From Symbiodinium natans (taxonomy: Eukaryota; Sar; Dinophyceae; Suessiales; Symbiodiniaceae): a DNA stretch of 25,922 nucleotides. The stretch is taken from assembly GCA_905221605.1 (NCBI GenBank), contig CAJNDS010001259.1:1-25922 (forward strand). The letters are read 5' to 3'. The position numbers and the translations under genes are program-made. Shown here in pieces: positions 1 through 8,634 of this stretch; within the stretch, counting starts at the first letter, position 1, and every line of letters begins with the position of its first letter. The notes below the pieces were generated by a model, which ran no database searches, was not told the DNA's origin, and saw only the letters and a program-made list of their open reading frames with translations.

Positions 1-194
1 TGGCTTTGGCAGCATTCAACCGCTGCGCCGTGCGAGCCTGGGAGCGGTTCATCTTTTATAACGACCGGAACTCGACCGTACCTGTCCTTGACATTAGGAT
101 TGACCTGAAACTCTTGCCATTGCGAGCGCCGGCGGCAAGACCCACCGACATACCAGGTGTACCAACAAAAGCTATGGATGGTCGGCCAAACTGA
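1..194 (+). CDS. possible exon, unrecognised protein
   Basis: An open frame runs from the window edge to a stop at 192-194. The first 50 residues (including RAWERFIFYNDRN) have mixed, protein-like composition and sit in GC-richer DNA than the simple repeats that follow. It may be an upstream exon of the weak plus-strand gene at 2861-3689, with the inverted-repeat element lying in the intron between them. No family is recognised and the frame could be chance. Confidence 0.22.
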   Translation, partial: ALAAFNRCAVRAWERFIFYNDRNSTVPVLDIRIDLKLLPLRAPAARPTDIPGVPTKAMDGRPN

Positions 195-235
195 TGTGCT
201 TTAGAAACACAATCTCATCAGAGGGTACGGTCTTC

Positions 236-440
236 TAGGGCTAGTAGTAAGAGTAATACGAGTAATAAGAGTAATCAGAGTAACAATAATAATAATGGAA
301 ACAATGGTAAGAATAAGAATAGAAATAATGGCAATGATAGTAATACTAGTAATAATAGTAATCATAGTAATACTAGAAAGAATAGTAATACTAGTAATAA
401 AAGCTAGAGTAGAATAATAGGAATAATGGCAATAATATGA
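236..440. repeat. degenerate AGTAAT / AATAAT simple repeat
   Basis: About 200 bases are built from trinucleotide-phased words AGT, AAT and AAG with few C residues. The same kind of repeat (AATAGTAATGGCAATAAT) resumes at 2778-2845. The two stretches therefore look like one repeat split by the element between them. Confidence 0.85.
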
Positions 441-635
441 ATATATATATATATATATTTTTTTTTTTTTTGGAGTCCGGGGGACTGTGGGAGTGCACTT
501 TTTGTGTTTTTTTTATGTTTCATGAGGTTTGCCATGTTACACAACTCACTACTGTAGATAGAAACGCCCAACCCGAATAAATTCTATAAGTCTACTTATC
601 AAATAGTGAATGTATAGAACCCAATAGACTGAGAC

Positions 636-870
636 TACCATGATTCCAAATCTTGTTATTACTTGGTGAATATAGATTCCAAGTCTTGCTTATTGAGGGT
701 GAATTCGTTATGAAGGTGGCTATTATGATTTCAAGTCTTGCATATCGGGATGGTGAATATAGATATCAAGTCTTGCTTATTGGGGGATGAGTGTAAGTTC
801 CAAGTCTTGTTTATCAGGAAGTGAATGAGTTATTAGGGGACAAGTTACTTTTTATTAGTCTTGCTGAATG
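636..870 (+). repeat. degenerate tandem repeat around TCCAAGTCTTGCTTAT
   Basis: Five or six diverged copies of a phrase like GATTCCAAGTCTTGCTTATT followed by GGGTGAATATA occur, starting near 643, 691, 731, 763 and 799. Spacing is irregular, roughly 35-50 bases. It is noncoding as far as I can see. Confidence 0.65.
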
Positions 871-879
871 GTATGGGGT

Positions 880-2040
880 CAATGCAGCTCTTCAGTATTG
901 CTTTTTCGAGGGGGGTTGAATACGTGACTGGTGGACGAATACCTGGGTTGCATCAATATGGCTTTTGTAACACGTTGCATCGGAACACCGTGTTTTGTTC
1001 ACAAAAAAAAACAGACTTTTACAGCAGAGTTCACACCTGCAACTCTATAAAACAACGGTTTATCTGAGATGCATATACAAGCTATGGGAATGACCAATGA
1101 ATGATTCCTGTAACTCAAAAAGCATGTAAACTTACGAATGTCGGCAAAAATACATGTAGGTGAATCTGTGTCTATAGATGAAAGAGCAATAAAACTCACA
1201 AACACCATACATACAATAAAGAAGTTGACATTATTTAACGCCTCTAACTACACGAAACATTATTCTGGCAGCAATTTTACTGCATAAATATCTCACAAAA
1301 CCTCTAGCCAAAAAATGAAGCTAAAGAAGCTAGGCTAGAATGGACTGGACTTTTTTATAACATATACATTTAACAAAGCAAATACAAGTTGTGCTCAAAT
1401 TTGAAGTGATACTGAAAAATTCATTCTGAAAGCCTATTACTATAGTAGACTTTTGCACAGCACTTTAGATGCGGCAAATAATCAAGAGAGCACTCTACTG
1501 CACTATTAACAGTTTCCTAATAAATTATAGATCAGTCCATAAGACAAAGAGCCTTAAACTCAGATATTATATATATATATGTGTATAGTAATAATCATGC
1601 ATCATTTTTGTCGATGGGAGTTTGTTATCCCATCTTATCATACAAATTTATATATCTTGAATAATGAGTTTAAAAAATGCTTAAAGCAAAATACTAAAAA
1701 CTCCAACAAATAACGCGCTTGGAACTCTTACAGAAGCTCCTCTTAGTAAAGGGAACAAGATAAATCACAAGATATTTATGTATGGGCAAACTCTGCTCAA
1801 AAAATGGGCAAGTATAGAAGATCTATATTAGAAGAAACAGCTAGAACAATAGCTAGCTTAGAAATCAAATTATTAAACCAACCCTGCATGAAGGAAAGCA
1901 AATATCAAGCCATAACGGTAGGCACCCTATGATACAAAGATTTTTCAATCAAGTCGCCTTGATGTTTATACATACTGATTGTGGATTTTTCATAGTGCAG
2001 ATGTTTATCACACCTGTCTCACTGAAACACACTAGTCAGC
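880..2040. other. AT-rich stretch without recognisable genes
   Basis: Only short frames are present on either strand, none with protein-like composition. A short (AT)n occurs near 1569-1580. I see nothing else to annotate here. Confidence 0.6.
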
Positions 2041-2082
2041 AAAAGCTTTCGCAAAATATGAGCACCGTGTGGTCTTGCTTAT

Positions 2083-2094
2083 GGGGGGGGGGGG
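2083..2094 (+). repeat. G12 homopolymer
   Basis: Twelve consecutive G residues on the plus strand. Its length is likely to be unstable or miscalled in an assembly. Confidence 0.9.
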
Positions 2095-2214
2095 CAAATC
2101 CATCATCGGTAGGTTGTCCCAGTAGCTGTCCTTCATTTTTCCGGAAGCGGCGCGCGCGAGGTATTCTACTGGAGACTTCCGGAAGCCCCGCGCTGGAGAA
2201 TCGAAAAACCAAAA

Positions 2215-2690
2215 GAAACAAAACAACAAAAAAAAAATCAAAAATCCAGGACTCCTGTAGATTGGGCCCTGGATGGAAGAGTCCAGAAAAACTTATAAAC
2301 AACTCAGAAAACTAGAAAAAAAGCAAAAAACTCGAAAAAAAAAACAACGATTTTCCAGGACTCCTGCAGATTGGGCCCTTGATGGAAGAGTCCCTGGAAA
2401 TTGGTTTTTTTGGTTTTTTTGGTGTTGTCGAGTTTTTTCGAGTTTTTGCATTTTTTCTAGTTTTCATCGAAAAAACCAAAAAAAAAAATTTCCAGGACTC
2501 CTGCAGATTGGGCCCTGGATGGGGCCCTGGATGGAAGAGTCCCTGGAAATTGGTTTTTTTGCTTTTTTTTGTTTTTTTTGGTTCTTTTGGTTCTTTTGGT
2601 TTTTTTGTTTTTTTTTTTTCGAGTTTTTGCATTCTTTTATAGTTTTCCGAGGTTTTTTTTTAAGTTTTTCTAGTTTTCTGCGTTTTTTCG
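2215..2690. repeat. row of three hairpin repeats with A-tract and T-tract arms
   Basis: A roughly 45-base core, CCAGGACTCCTGCAGATTGG followed by GCCCTGGATGGAAGAGTCC, occurs three times, at about 2247-2286, 2357-2402 and 2491-2550. Each core is itself imperfectly palindromic (TTTCCAGGACTC near its start against GAGTCCCTGGAAA near its end). A-rich DNA precedes each core and T-rich DNA follows it, so every unit could fold into a long stem. The third copy has an internal duplication of GGGCCCTGGATG. Lysine-rich or phenylalanine-rich frames across this region are by-products of the A and T runs. Confidence 0.8.
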
Positions 2691-2777
2691 TATGAAAAGC
2701 ATGTATCGTGTAAGGAAAAATAGCCGGAAAGCGCACTCCCACGGTCCCCCGTTTTGTATATATATATATATATATAT

Positions 2778-2845
2778 AATAGTAATGGCAATAATTAGCA
2801 ATAATCGAAGTAATCGTAATAGTAGTATTGGTAATACTCGCAGGG
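2778..2845. repeat. AGTAAT/TAA simple repeat, right half of the split repeat
   Basis: It has the same composition and words as 236-440 and lies immediately outside the right inverted repeat of the candidate element. Confidence 0.75.
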
Positions 2846-2860
2846 TTAACTTACTCTCAG

Positions 2861-3689
2861 CCAACCTTGGGAGCAGTACCATTGACAAGCAGTGGCTACA
2901 ACAACGAGCCACGGTCTTCTGGTGGGTGTAAGGCCCAGACTTGCTTCCACCTTGGGACATACCCTAAATTGGCCCTAGATACATCTGAACGCCCTAAGCA
3001 ACAGCAGTGAAAGCAACGGCTGAGAAATGTTGCGGAGTCGAATGATGTCCGGGCGTCCAACATGCGCCCACGCTCAATGCCTGTGAGGCCGTCCATGCCG
3101 CCTTCCATCAGAGTCGGGACCTTCAAACGCTAGCAACGGTACTTGCTGTTTGGCAATGGCAATGACATGCAATGACATAATGAGCGGGAAACAACCCTCT
3201 GCCCTCCGCCCATCCTGCCTCTGTGTGCCAGGCTTTGTTGCCGATCGCGAGGTCCATGTAAGCCTGGGGCCAATGTATGCTCATCTTATTTCAACTGCTT
3301 GGGGACCACACAGATCCGGACAGCACGCAGCACATCGCTGAAGTCATGAGTCGGCTGTCGGAAGACGCTTCTTTTCGTTGTCCAGGTTGCACATCGCAAG
3401 CGATTCATGCGGCAGACCATCGCATGGTTTCGAGCTGGTGCAGCTGGTCATCGAGTACATCAGCATCACTGACCATGGACTGTGCAAGGCTTTGAAGCAA
3501 TTGCCGGGTCAGTGCTTGTCGAAGCTTCTCAGCCGACTGCAGGCATGGATGGAGTCAGACGCAGACACAGACACACACCCTCTTAGGTCCCAGGATTCCT
3601 CTCAAGAAAGCAAAGGATTGGAGAAACCCCGCACGCCTCAGGCTGGGCGCTCGAGGGCGCCGTCTCGTCGGCCAGGCGCGCTCCGCTGA
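2861..3689 (+). CDS. candidate 3' exons of an unrecognised plus-strand gene
   Basis: Several plus-strand blocks look coding and are bounded by plausible splice sites. A block at 2861-2921, after CTCAG and before GTGGGT, encodes STIDKQWLQQRATVF. A block near 3025-3120 encodes NVAESNDVRASNMRP. A block near 3320-3385 includes HIAEVMSRLSEDASF. The last block, ending at the stop 3687-3689, includes ELVQLVIEYISITDHGLCKA and LSKLLSRLQAWMESDADTD, which are amphipathic-helix-like. I could not join all blocks in one frame, so the exon limits are approximate. It converges tail to tail with the CFAP36-like gene, leaving 278 bases between the stops. No family is recognised. Confidence 0.35.
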
Positions 3690-3967
3690 GCTCTGCTACG
3701 CGCCGTCGGCCCAGGGCCGCCCATGCCTAAAACTTTTTCCAAGAGTAAGGCCTAGGGACCACTACCGAGCTCGACTTGTAGGCGAACGTTCATTCAGAAC
3801 CCAACTGCACCAATCATGCAACACAACAAGATGTCCGACTCTGCACCTCCATGTCCCCGTGGTGTGCATCGGCACTGCCGGCACACCCAAGCTCGGAGAG
3901 CTGCCGCTCGCGGTCCTGAAGACCAAGTGCAAAAAGTTGCAAAACGTTGCAAAGCCCCACACGAGAG
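3690..3967. other. convergent intergenic interval (3' UTRs)
   Basis: This lies between the stop of the weak plus-strand gene and the stop of the minus-strand CFAP36-like gene. No clear polyadenylation signal or further gene is visible, so transcripts from both sides probably end here. Confidence 0.4.
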
Positions 3968-6900
3968 TCAAGAAGGAGATGAGCTCCCCGAGTGCATCAA
4001 CACGACCTTGGAACGCATCTCGATGAGGCGATCCCGCTGCCGCCGCAGATGGTCAGCGCGCTGCTGGCGCTCTTCCTGCAGAGAAGCAGCACATGGCAGA
4101 ACCATCAGCGAGATCCTGCTCTCTGCAGCGGTTGAGATCAGACATATCAGACAGCGTCCTCTGACGGGACAGAAAAATCGCCCGCCGCACTTTTGGGCGA
4201 CGAGGGAGGAGAGAGCATTCTGCTTCTGGCTTCCCGCAGCTGCTTTGGCAGCGGCTGCACCGCTTCAGAGGCGCGGCGCTTCCACATCTGCAGGTTGGTG
4301 CGAAAAGTCTGAACCGGAGGCAAGGATGGCAACGATGAGGAAATCGCAGCATCAGCAGCTCCCTCCTCAGCACCTTCGGCTGGAGGGGGTGGCGGTGGTG
4401 GGGGTGGCGAAGCATCTGTGGGGGCTCCCACTGCAACTCGAGGCTTCGGTGGCACTGTACAGAGTGGGGAAGACGTGAAGCCCGCGCGGCCTGGTAACCT
4501 TGGGATCGCAGCTGGAGCTGGGTCGCTGCTTGGTACGCTGGGTGTGCTTGGCGTGCTTGGCGTGCTTGGCGGCGCGACTGCTGCGCTGGGCGGTGGGCGC
4601 GCAAGAAGCGGAGCTGACGTGAAGCCCCAAGGCTTTCTGGGTAGCTTCATCGGCTCCGTCTGGACAAGCCGAGCACTTGGGCCACTGGGGCCCCTGGGGC
4701 CCGTAGCCTGCGGCTTGGGAGGCAGGTGACAGAGCGGAGCCGATGTAAACCCTGCACCCGGTGGTGGAGGAGGGACTGGAGGGACTGGAGGGGCCGTCTC
4801 TGCAATGTTGTGATCCTGACACTGGGCTGGAAAATTTGTTTGGGACTTTCCATGTTTGGGACTTTCTGCGTGTTTGGGTTTGGCTCTTGTCCCATATGCT
4901 AGTTCTCTATAGTTTAATCGGAAGCCTCTTTTTTGCTCTGCCTCTAAATACAACCTTGTCCCTCCTTTCTTTTTAGACCTTTTCCTTCCATTTCTAGAGG
5001 AAAACCTATACTTGATTTATATGTTAATCGGCAAAGCTCTGTTCTCTCCATGTTTCGAAGTTTTCTATATATTAATGCTCAAAGGAAAACCTGGATGTTT
5101 TCAACAGGGAAACATCGATTTTCTCTATACTTCAAAAGGAACACCTCTTATGTCTTTATTTTGTGATAGGCAAACTCATTGTTGACGGTACAATCCTTCC
5201 AAAGACGTCCTGCCAGCGTTATGTTGACTTGTTCTGTATTTCGTTTTGGCCAGCTGTCTGTTGTACATGTAGAGGGAAAAGAGATTTCCTTGTCATATGC
5301 ACGGAGCGCACAAGAAAATGTAGAGAGAAAACAGAGGTTGTCCCATTCAAACTGAAGTCTCTTGTTCAAGTATAAAGACTATAGAGCTTTTCCTAGTAAA
5401 AATGAAGAAAGTGGAGGTGTTTTGCTATGATTATGTAGAGAAAACGAAGGCTTTCCGATTCAAATATGAAGAAAATGAAGGTTTTCCTATCAATATTGTA
5501 GAGAATTCGCGTCTGGGACAGGAGCCAAACCATAAAGACAAGATCCCAAAGCAAAAAACAAACAAGAATTCCAACAAAAAAGGAACCTCCTGACACATTG
5601 CACACTGTCAGCTGTGCATGGCAAGTCGAACAATCCACAGAAATGGGCCTCGTTGGCTGCAATTTGCCTCAACCTTTCCTCCTCGATGCTGAGAGAAAGC
5701 GCGATGGCCTGTGCAAAGAACTCGGTGTCATAACCCTAAACCCCTAGACCCTACACCCTAAACCGTTTTGGGCTCATGGAAACAGCACAGCTGCAAGAAC
5801 CACATCCCGACGCCGTGCCTGCTGCAGCTCTGCTTCTTCTCGTTTGGACTGGGCCTGCGACAAAAGCCGGAGCCGCAGTTCTAGTCGGCATGTTGCTAGG
5901 GAATAGGATTGGGGGGACCCTTGGGGATATAGATTTGTTAATAAGGTCCCTGTTGAAGAGAGCCAGCAAGGGTACTTCTGGCGCTCCTCTTGCCGGTTCT
6001 AAAATGGAAAACCGAGATGCTGACCAGGGGACCCCTGTCTGACTGATCACGGAGCGCAGAAGTCGTGTTTTGGGCTGTTTGTTCGTGGCACCCGTTAAAC
6101 ACTTTCTGGGCCTTCAGGCCCAAACATGCAACTCTCTCGGCAGACTGGCTGAGATTACTGTCGGGACTACCATCGGGACTGAAAGCCCTTCCTCAGGGGG
6201 TTCGAGCCCGAACTCTTTGTCGACACATGTACAGGTCCTGCTGCGCTTGTACCGCAAGCTCACGGCCACCCCGCTCCCTTCCATCCATGATGACAGATCG
6301 CCTTCTTGCGAGTTCCTACAAGTCTCCCAACACTGGGAATCCCATAAGCTTAAAAAACAACACCCAGACTTCGAAGCAGAAACCCCTTTACTCTGACTCC
6401 AACCTAGGATACCAATATCCTAGGTTGAGGTCGATTCTGCCACAACGCAAAATGAGCTCTCCATCATGAGGGGTTTCCGAAAATCGGGGTACCCTTTTTG
6501 GGGTTCCTTTACCAGAAAGTATCTTGGGGTATATAACGGGTACTTGGGCTTCCTTCAAAAGGATTACACAGTACCCCTGTTTCAAAGTCCCCACATCTCC
6601 TCGAACCGCAGCTGCCCTCTCGGCCTCCAGGGACTCCAGCGCTGAGAAGTCGCCATCGCTGACTGGCACTCGACAGCCATGCTGACCACATGCATCCAAG
6701 CACAGAGTGTATGCAGAAATATGGAATGGAGTCTTTGGATGTCTTTGGGCAGGAAGTCCAACTTATCCACAGCTGTGCCTTCTGCACCTAAAAGCAGCTG
6801 ATCATCGTAGATTTGCCACTCGTCTGCTCTAAGCATGCCCTCGTGCAGGCTGTTCTTCCTCGGCAAGCTCTAAACGCTCATATTACCGCCAAGGATTCGG

Positions 6901-8044
6901 CATCTATTAGGAGATGTGCACCAAAGGCTGCCGCGGCTCACTACTGCCTTGGCCAAAGATGCAACATCGTCTCCAGCACCAGCCACAGCCCGACAGATCT
7001 CTGCATTATGCTTCGACATCCTCGATGAAACTGCATAAGAACATCAAGTGGAAACTCACCTGAATGTCTTGTAGGTTGCTGAACACTTCGAGATTCTGTG
7101 CAACAGGCATACTCCGAGCCTTAGGGCTGCAATGCCGGCAGGCCGCATTGCTTTGAAAGTAAGGAAGTCCTCCGCCGCCAGCAGCTGTTCGGCCAGAGCA
7201 CGGTGCCTATGCACGTAGACATACAAAGACAACATGTGGCAACAACCCGCGACCACAAAATGTCACGATGCATCGATCAAGTCACAAGGAACGGTGCTTC
7301 GTGAGGCCAGTCTGGCAGAAGCGATCGAACTGCTCTTCGGTTACCGACACCTGAGAACGAGCGGTGTGTTCAGCAAGCTACCTCAGAAACAGGAGCCGGT
7401 TGCAAAGCTCGACGTGCCTCCATGAGGTGACAGAGAAGCAGATTGGACACCAACTCCCTGAAACTGTTGTGGCATGTGGTGTGCTCCAACATGGACTCCT
7501 GCACCCCAGGCGCCAGGCTTGTGAAAAAAATCTGAAAAGATCTCGATTGGGCATTTCACTGCCTCCGCCTCATCGAAGAGGATGGCATTCTTGTCGATAA
7601 ACTCCTTCCCCCAAACCCTAAACCCTAAACTCTAAACCCCAAACCCTAAACTCCTAAACCCTAAACCCTAAACCCTACTTACCGCTCTGTCGATCCACAC
7701 CCGCACGACCCTCCTGGATGGGAACTACCCAGGTCTGTGACTTCAAGACGGAGATGACATAGTCCTCCACTCAGATCTTCACATGCAACTTGCGAAGGCC
7801 CCCGCGAACGGTGCTATATGCATTGTGGCATTCTAACTGGAAGTTCCAGCATATGGCTGCAAGGGCACGGTTGGGTGATTACGCTGTCGAGATCTACTAG
7901 TTCGTTTCTGTCGCCAGCAGTAGTCTACCCAGTGTGGTCCCCTGGCCCATGCTTCCTAAACCCTAAACCCTAAACCCTAAACCGTTCAACACAGTGCTGC
8001 CCAGACTCGGAGAGCCAATCCATGTCATCCGTTGGTTCTGCCAT
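3968..8044 (-). CDS. CFAP36: CFAP36-like protein with BART domain, multi-exon
   Basis: The proposed start is ATG 8042-8044 (MAEPTDDMDWLSESG). Exons read on the minus strand: 7993-8044; 7714-7769 (EDYVISVLKSQTWVVPIQ); 7563-7604 (EFIDKNAILFDEAE); 7418-7498 (HNSFRELVSNLLLCHLME); 7286-7350 (VSVTEEQFDRFCQTGL); 7147-7206 (HRALAEQLLAAEDFLTFKA); 7060-7111 (MPVAQNLEVFSNLQDIQ, then GTGAGT). Tentative helical exons lie at 6830-7010, then 6595-6641 and 5804-5854 (REEAELQQARRRD). Exon 5604-5735 holds a UIM-like helix (AQAIALSLSIEEERLRQ). Exon 4153-4815 is proline-rich and 3968-4075 is the last (EERQQRADHLRRQRDRLIEM). Phases agree from 8044 to 7060 and from 5854 to 3968. The W..PI..FID.N..FD pattern, FRELV..LL spacing and LLAAEDF..FKA motif are those of the BART domain of CFAP36, an ARL3-binding ciliary protein; the ciliary role here is by homology. 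ARL2BP is less likely because it lacks the LLAAEDF motif. Exons between 6642 and 7059 are unresolved. Confidence 0.72.
4153..4815 (-). CDS. proline-rich exon with GFTS(A/S)PL repeats
   Basis: This 663-base exon of the CFAP36-like gene encodes about 221 residues, phase 0 at both ends. Three copies of a motif occur: GAGFTSAPLCHLPPKP, WGFTSAPLLARPPP and RAGFTSSPLCTVPPKP, separated by roughly 50-60 residues of Pro/Ala/Ser-rich sequence with (ST)P repeats. Such segments are usually disordered and may bind SH3- or WW-type partners, but that is inference. The best donor is GCT|GTCTGA at 4152, giving a 77-base GT-AG intron before the terminal exon. G-rich frames on the opposite strand are shadows of this exon. 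Confidence 0.6.
4815..5596. mobile_element. fold-back / MITE-like insertion in an intron, 8-bp flanking duplication
   Basis: CCTGACAC occurs at 4815-4822 and again at 5589-5596, framing a 766-base insert. Inside, a diverged unit of about 32 bases (TTCTCTA, an AT-rich stretch, then AATCGGAAAGCCT) is repeated in the plus orientation on the left and in the minus orientation on the right. The arms share TTTGGCTCYTGTCCCA (plus strand near 4887-4902, minus strand near 5516-5531), followed by ATTCTCTA-type words. The extreme ends match poorly, so the terminal inverted repeats are old or the boundaries slightly off. On the gene's strand the duplication reads GTGTCAGG and supplies the AG acceptor of the exon starting at 4815. 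An 8-bp duplication would suit a hAT-like donor, but no transposase is present. Confidence 0.5.
5732..5764 (-). repeat. interstitial telomere-like tract (TTTAGGG on the sense strand of the gene)
   Basis: A degenerate CCCTAAA tract on the plus strand. Read on the strand of the CFAP36-like gene it ends TTTAG|GGTTATGAC, and the exon encoding the UIM-like helix opens in phase 0 directly at that AG (exon start 5735). The 68-base intron 5736-5803 has a GT donor (GTGGTTC). Confidence 0.8.
7611..7678 (-). repeat. interstitial telomere-like tract inside an intron
   Basis: About nine degenerate TTTAGGG units on the minus strand fill most of the 109-base intron 7605-7713 of the CFAP36-like gene. The tract ends five bases before the AAG|GAG acceptor. 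Confidence 0.85.
7955..7983 (-). repeat. interstitial telomere-like tract inside the first intron
   Basis: Four near-perfect TTTAGGG units on the minus strand lie about ten bases downstream of the proposed GT donor of the first coding exon, within intron 7770-7992. Confidence 0.85.
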
Positions 8045-8076
8045 CTTGGCCTCCAGCTTGGTTGTACAAACTTACT

Positions 8077-8192
8077 CATCCTCATAATCATAATAATAAT
8101 AGTCATAATAATAATCATAATCATAATAATTTTCATAATACCAATAAAAATACTAACAATAACAACTGATAATAATAAGAATAATAATAATA
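8077..8192. repeat. TAA/TCA simple repeat, left half of the copia target
   Basis: Trinucleotide-phased AT-rich repeat ending TAATA at 8188-8192. It continues on the other side of the retrotransposon at 18270. Confidence 0.85.
8188..8192. other. target site duplication TAATA (left)
   Basis: TAATA directly abuts the LTR end here and again at 18270-18274. Five bases is the usual length for Ty1/copia integration. Because the target is itself TAA-rich, a chance match is not excluded. Confidence 0.8.
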
Positions 8193-8371
8193 TGTCAAAG
8201 ATAGGGTCAATCTAAAGCTAACTGAAAAGCTGGGACACTCCGCACTTTTCCTGGGTTCACTGCGGTGTGTGTCCTTGTTCGAGCCTGTCGTCGACAAGAC
8301 GTTCCGAGGCTCTGGTGTGCATTCCACATGCACCTGGTGCACAGCTTCCTGTACTGCGTAGATGTTTAACA
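8193..8371 (-). repeat. 3' LTR of the copia element (179 bp)
   Basis: By eye it matches 18091-18269 at every base. Ends are TG and CA on the minus strand, within a short TGTYAAA inverted repeat. It contains short palindromes (around GTCGAC, and GTGCACCAGGTGCA). Because the element reads leftward, this copy faces the start of the CFAP36-like gene 148 bp away and could contribute promoter activity. Confidence 0.95.
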
Positions 8372-8382
8372 CCCCGCCTTCG
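8372..8382 (-). other. polypurine tract
   Basis: Minus strand CGAAGGCGGGG sits directly before the 3' LTR, the position where plus-strand DNA synthesis is primed in LTR elements. Two C residues interrupt the purines. Confidence 0.7.
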
Positions 8383-8634
8383 AAGCTGGTGAAAGTCGTT
8401 CCTAGACTAAGCTAGCTTCGACTGTCGTGGGCTAAGTTGATTACTCGGATCATTTTCCTTTAGTCAACAAAAGCGAAAACAAAGTTCCTGAAAGTTGCCA
8501 GTAGAACGGATACTCCATCCTTTGTTCTGGCTTCCTCCTCATCTTGAAACTCACTCCTCACTGCTCGACTGAGCGCTGCTGATCCTTCCTCTGCTTTTCC
8601 TTGCTTCTCTTCTCCTTCGCTTCTTTTCCTTCCT
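8383..8634 (-). other. 3' untranslated region of the copia element
   Basis: About 250 bases between the pol stop (8635-8637) and the polypurine tract, with no frame of note. Confidence 0.6.

Larger units (their letters stand above)
437..2778. mobile_element. candidate non-autonomous element with terminal inverted repeats
   Basis: The left end reads (AT)n, a T run, then GGGGGACTGTGGGAGTGC at 479-496. The right end carries the inverted match, GCACTCCCACGGTCCCCC at 2733-2750, then (TA)n. One mismatch separates the 18-bp arms. Both ends abut the AGTAAT/TAA repeat, and a GGCAATAAT word lies just outside each end. There is no convincing transposase frame inside, so if mobile it depends on another element. 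The interior is AT-rich unique DNA (about 880-2000), a degenerate tandem repeat (636-870), a G12 tract and a hairpin row (2215-2690). Class is unknown; a fold-back or MITE-like element is the simplest reading. Confidence 0.5.
8045..8192 (-). promoter_or_regulatory. 5' flank of the CFAP36-like gene, TAA-rich
   Basis: It lies between the proposed start codon and the 3' LTR of the copia element. Positions 8077-8192 are an ATA/ATC simple repeat. Nearer the start codon, AAGCTGGAG|GCCAAG offers an AG acceptor, the kind of site at which dinoflagellate mRNAs receive a trans-spliced leader; use of this site is inference. Confidence 0.4.

Noticed and set aside
2273-2742. Lys-rich and Phe-rich frames of 80-140 codons on both strands
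   Set aside because: They arise from the A and T runs around the hairpin repeats and have no protein-like composition.
4418-4729. Gly-rich plus-strand frame resembling collagen or a low-complexity protein
   Set aside because: It is the antisense of the Pro-rich exon, whose frame has conserved GFTS(A/S)PL motifs and fitting splice phases.
5763-5780. CCGTTTTGGGCTCATGG resembling the end of the dinoflagellate spliced leader
   Set aside because: It differs at several positions, lacks the leader's first half, and lies inside an intron of the CFAP36-like gene on the other strand.
6195-6215. GGTTCGAGCCC resembling a tRNA T-loop
   Set aside because: No matching acceptor, D or anticodon stems are found at tRNA spacing on either strand.
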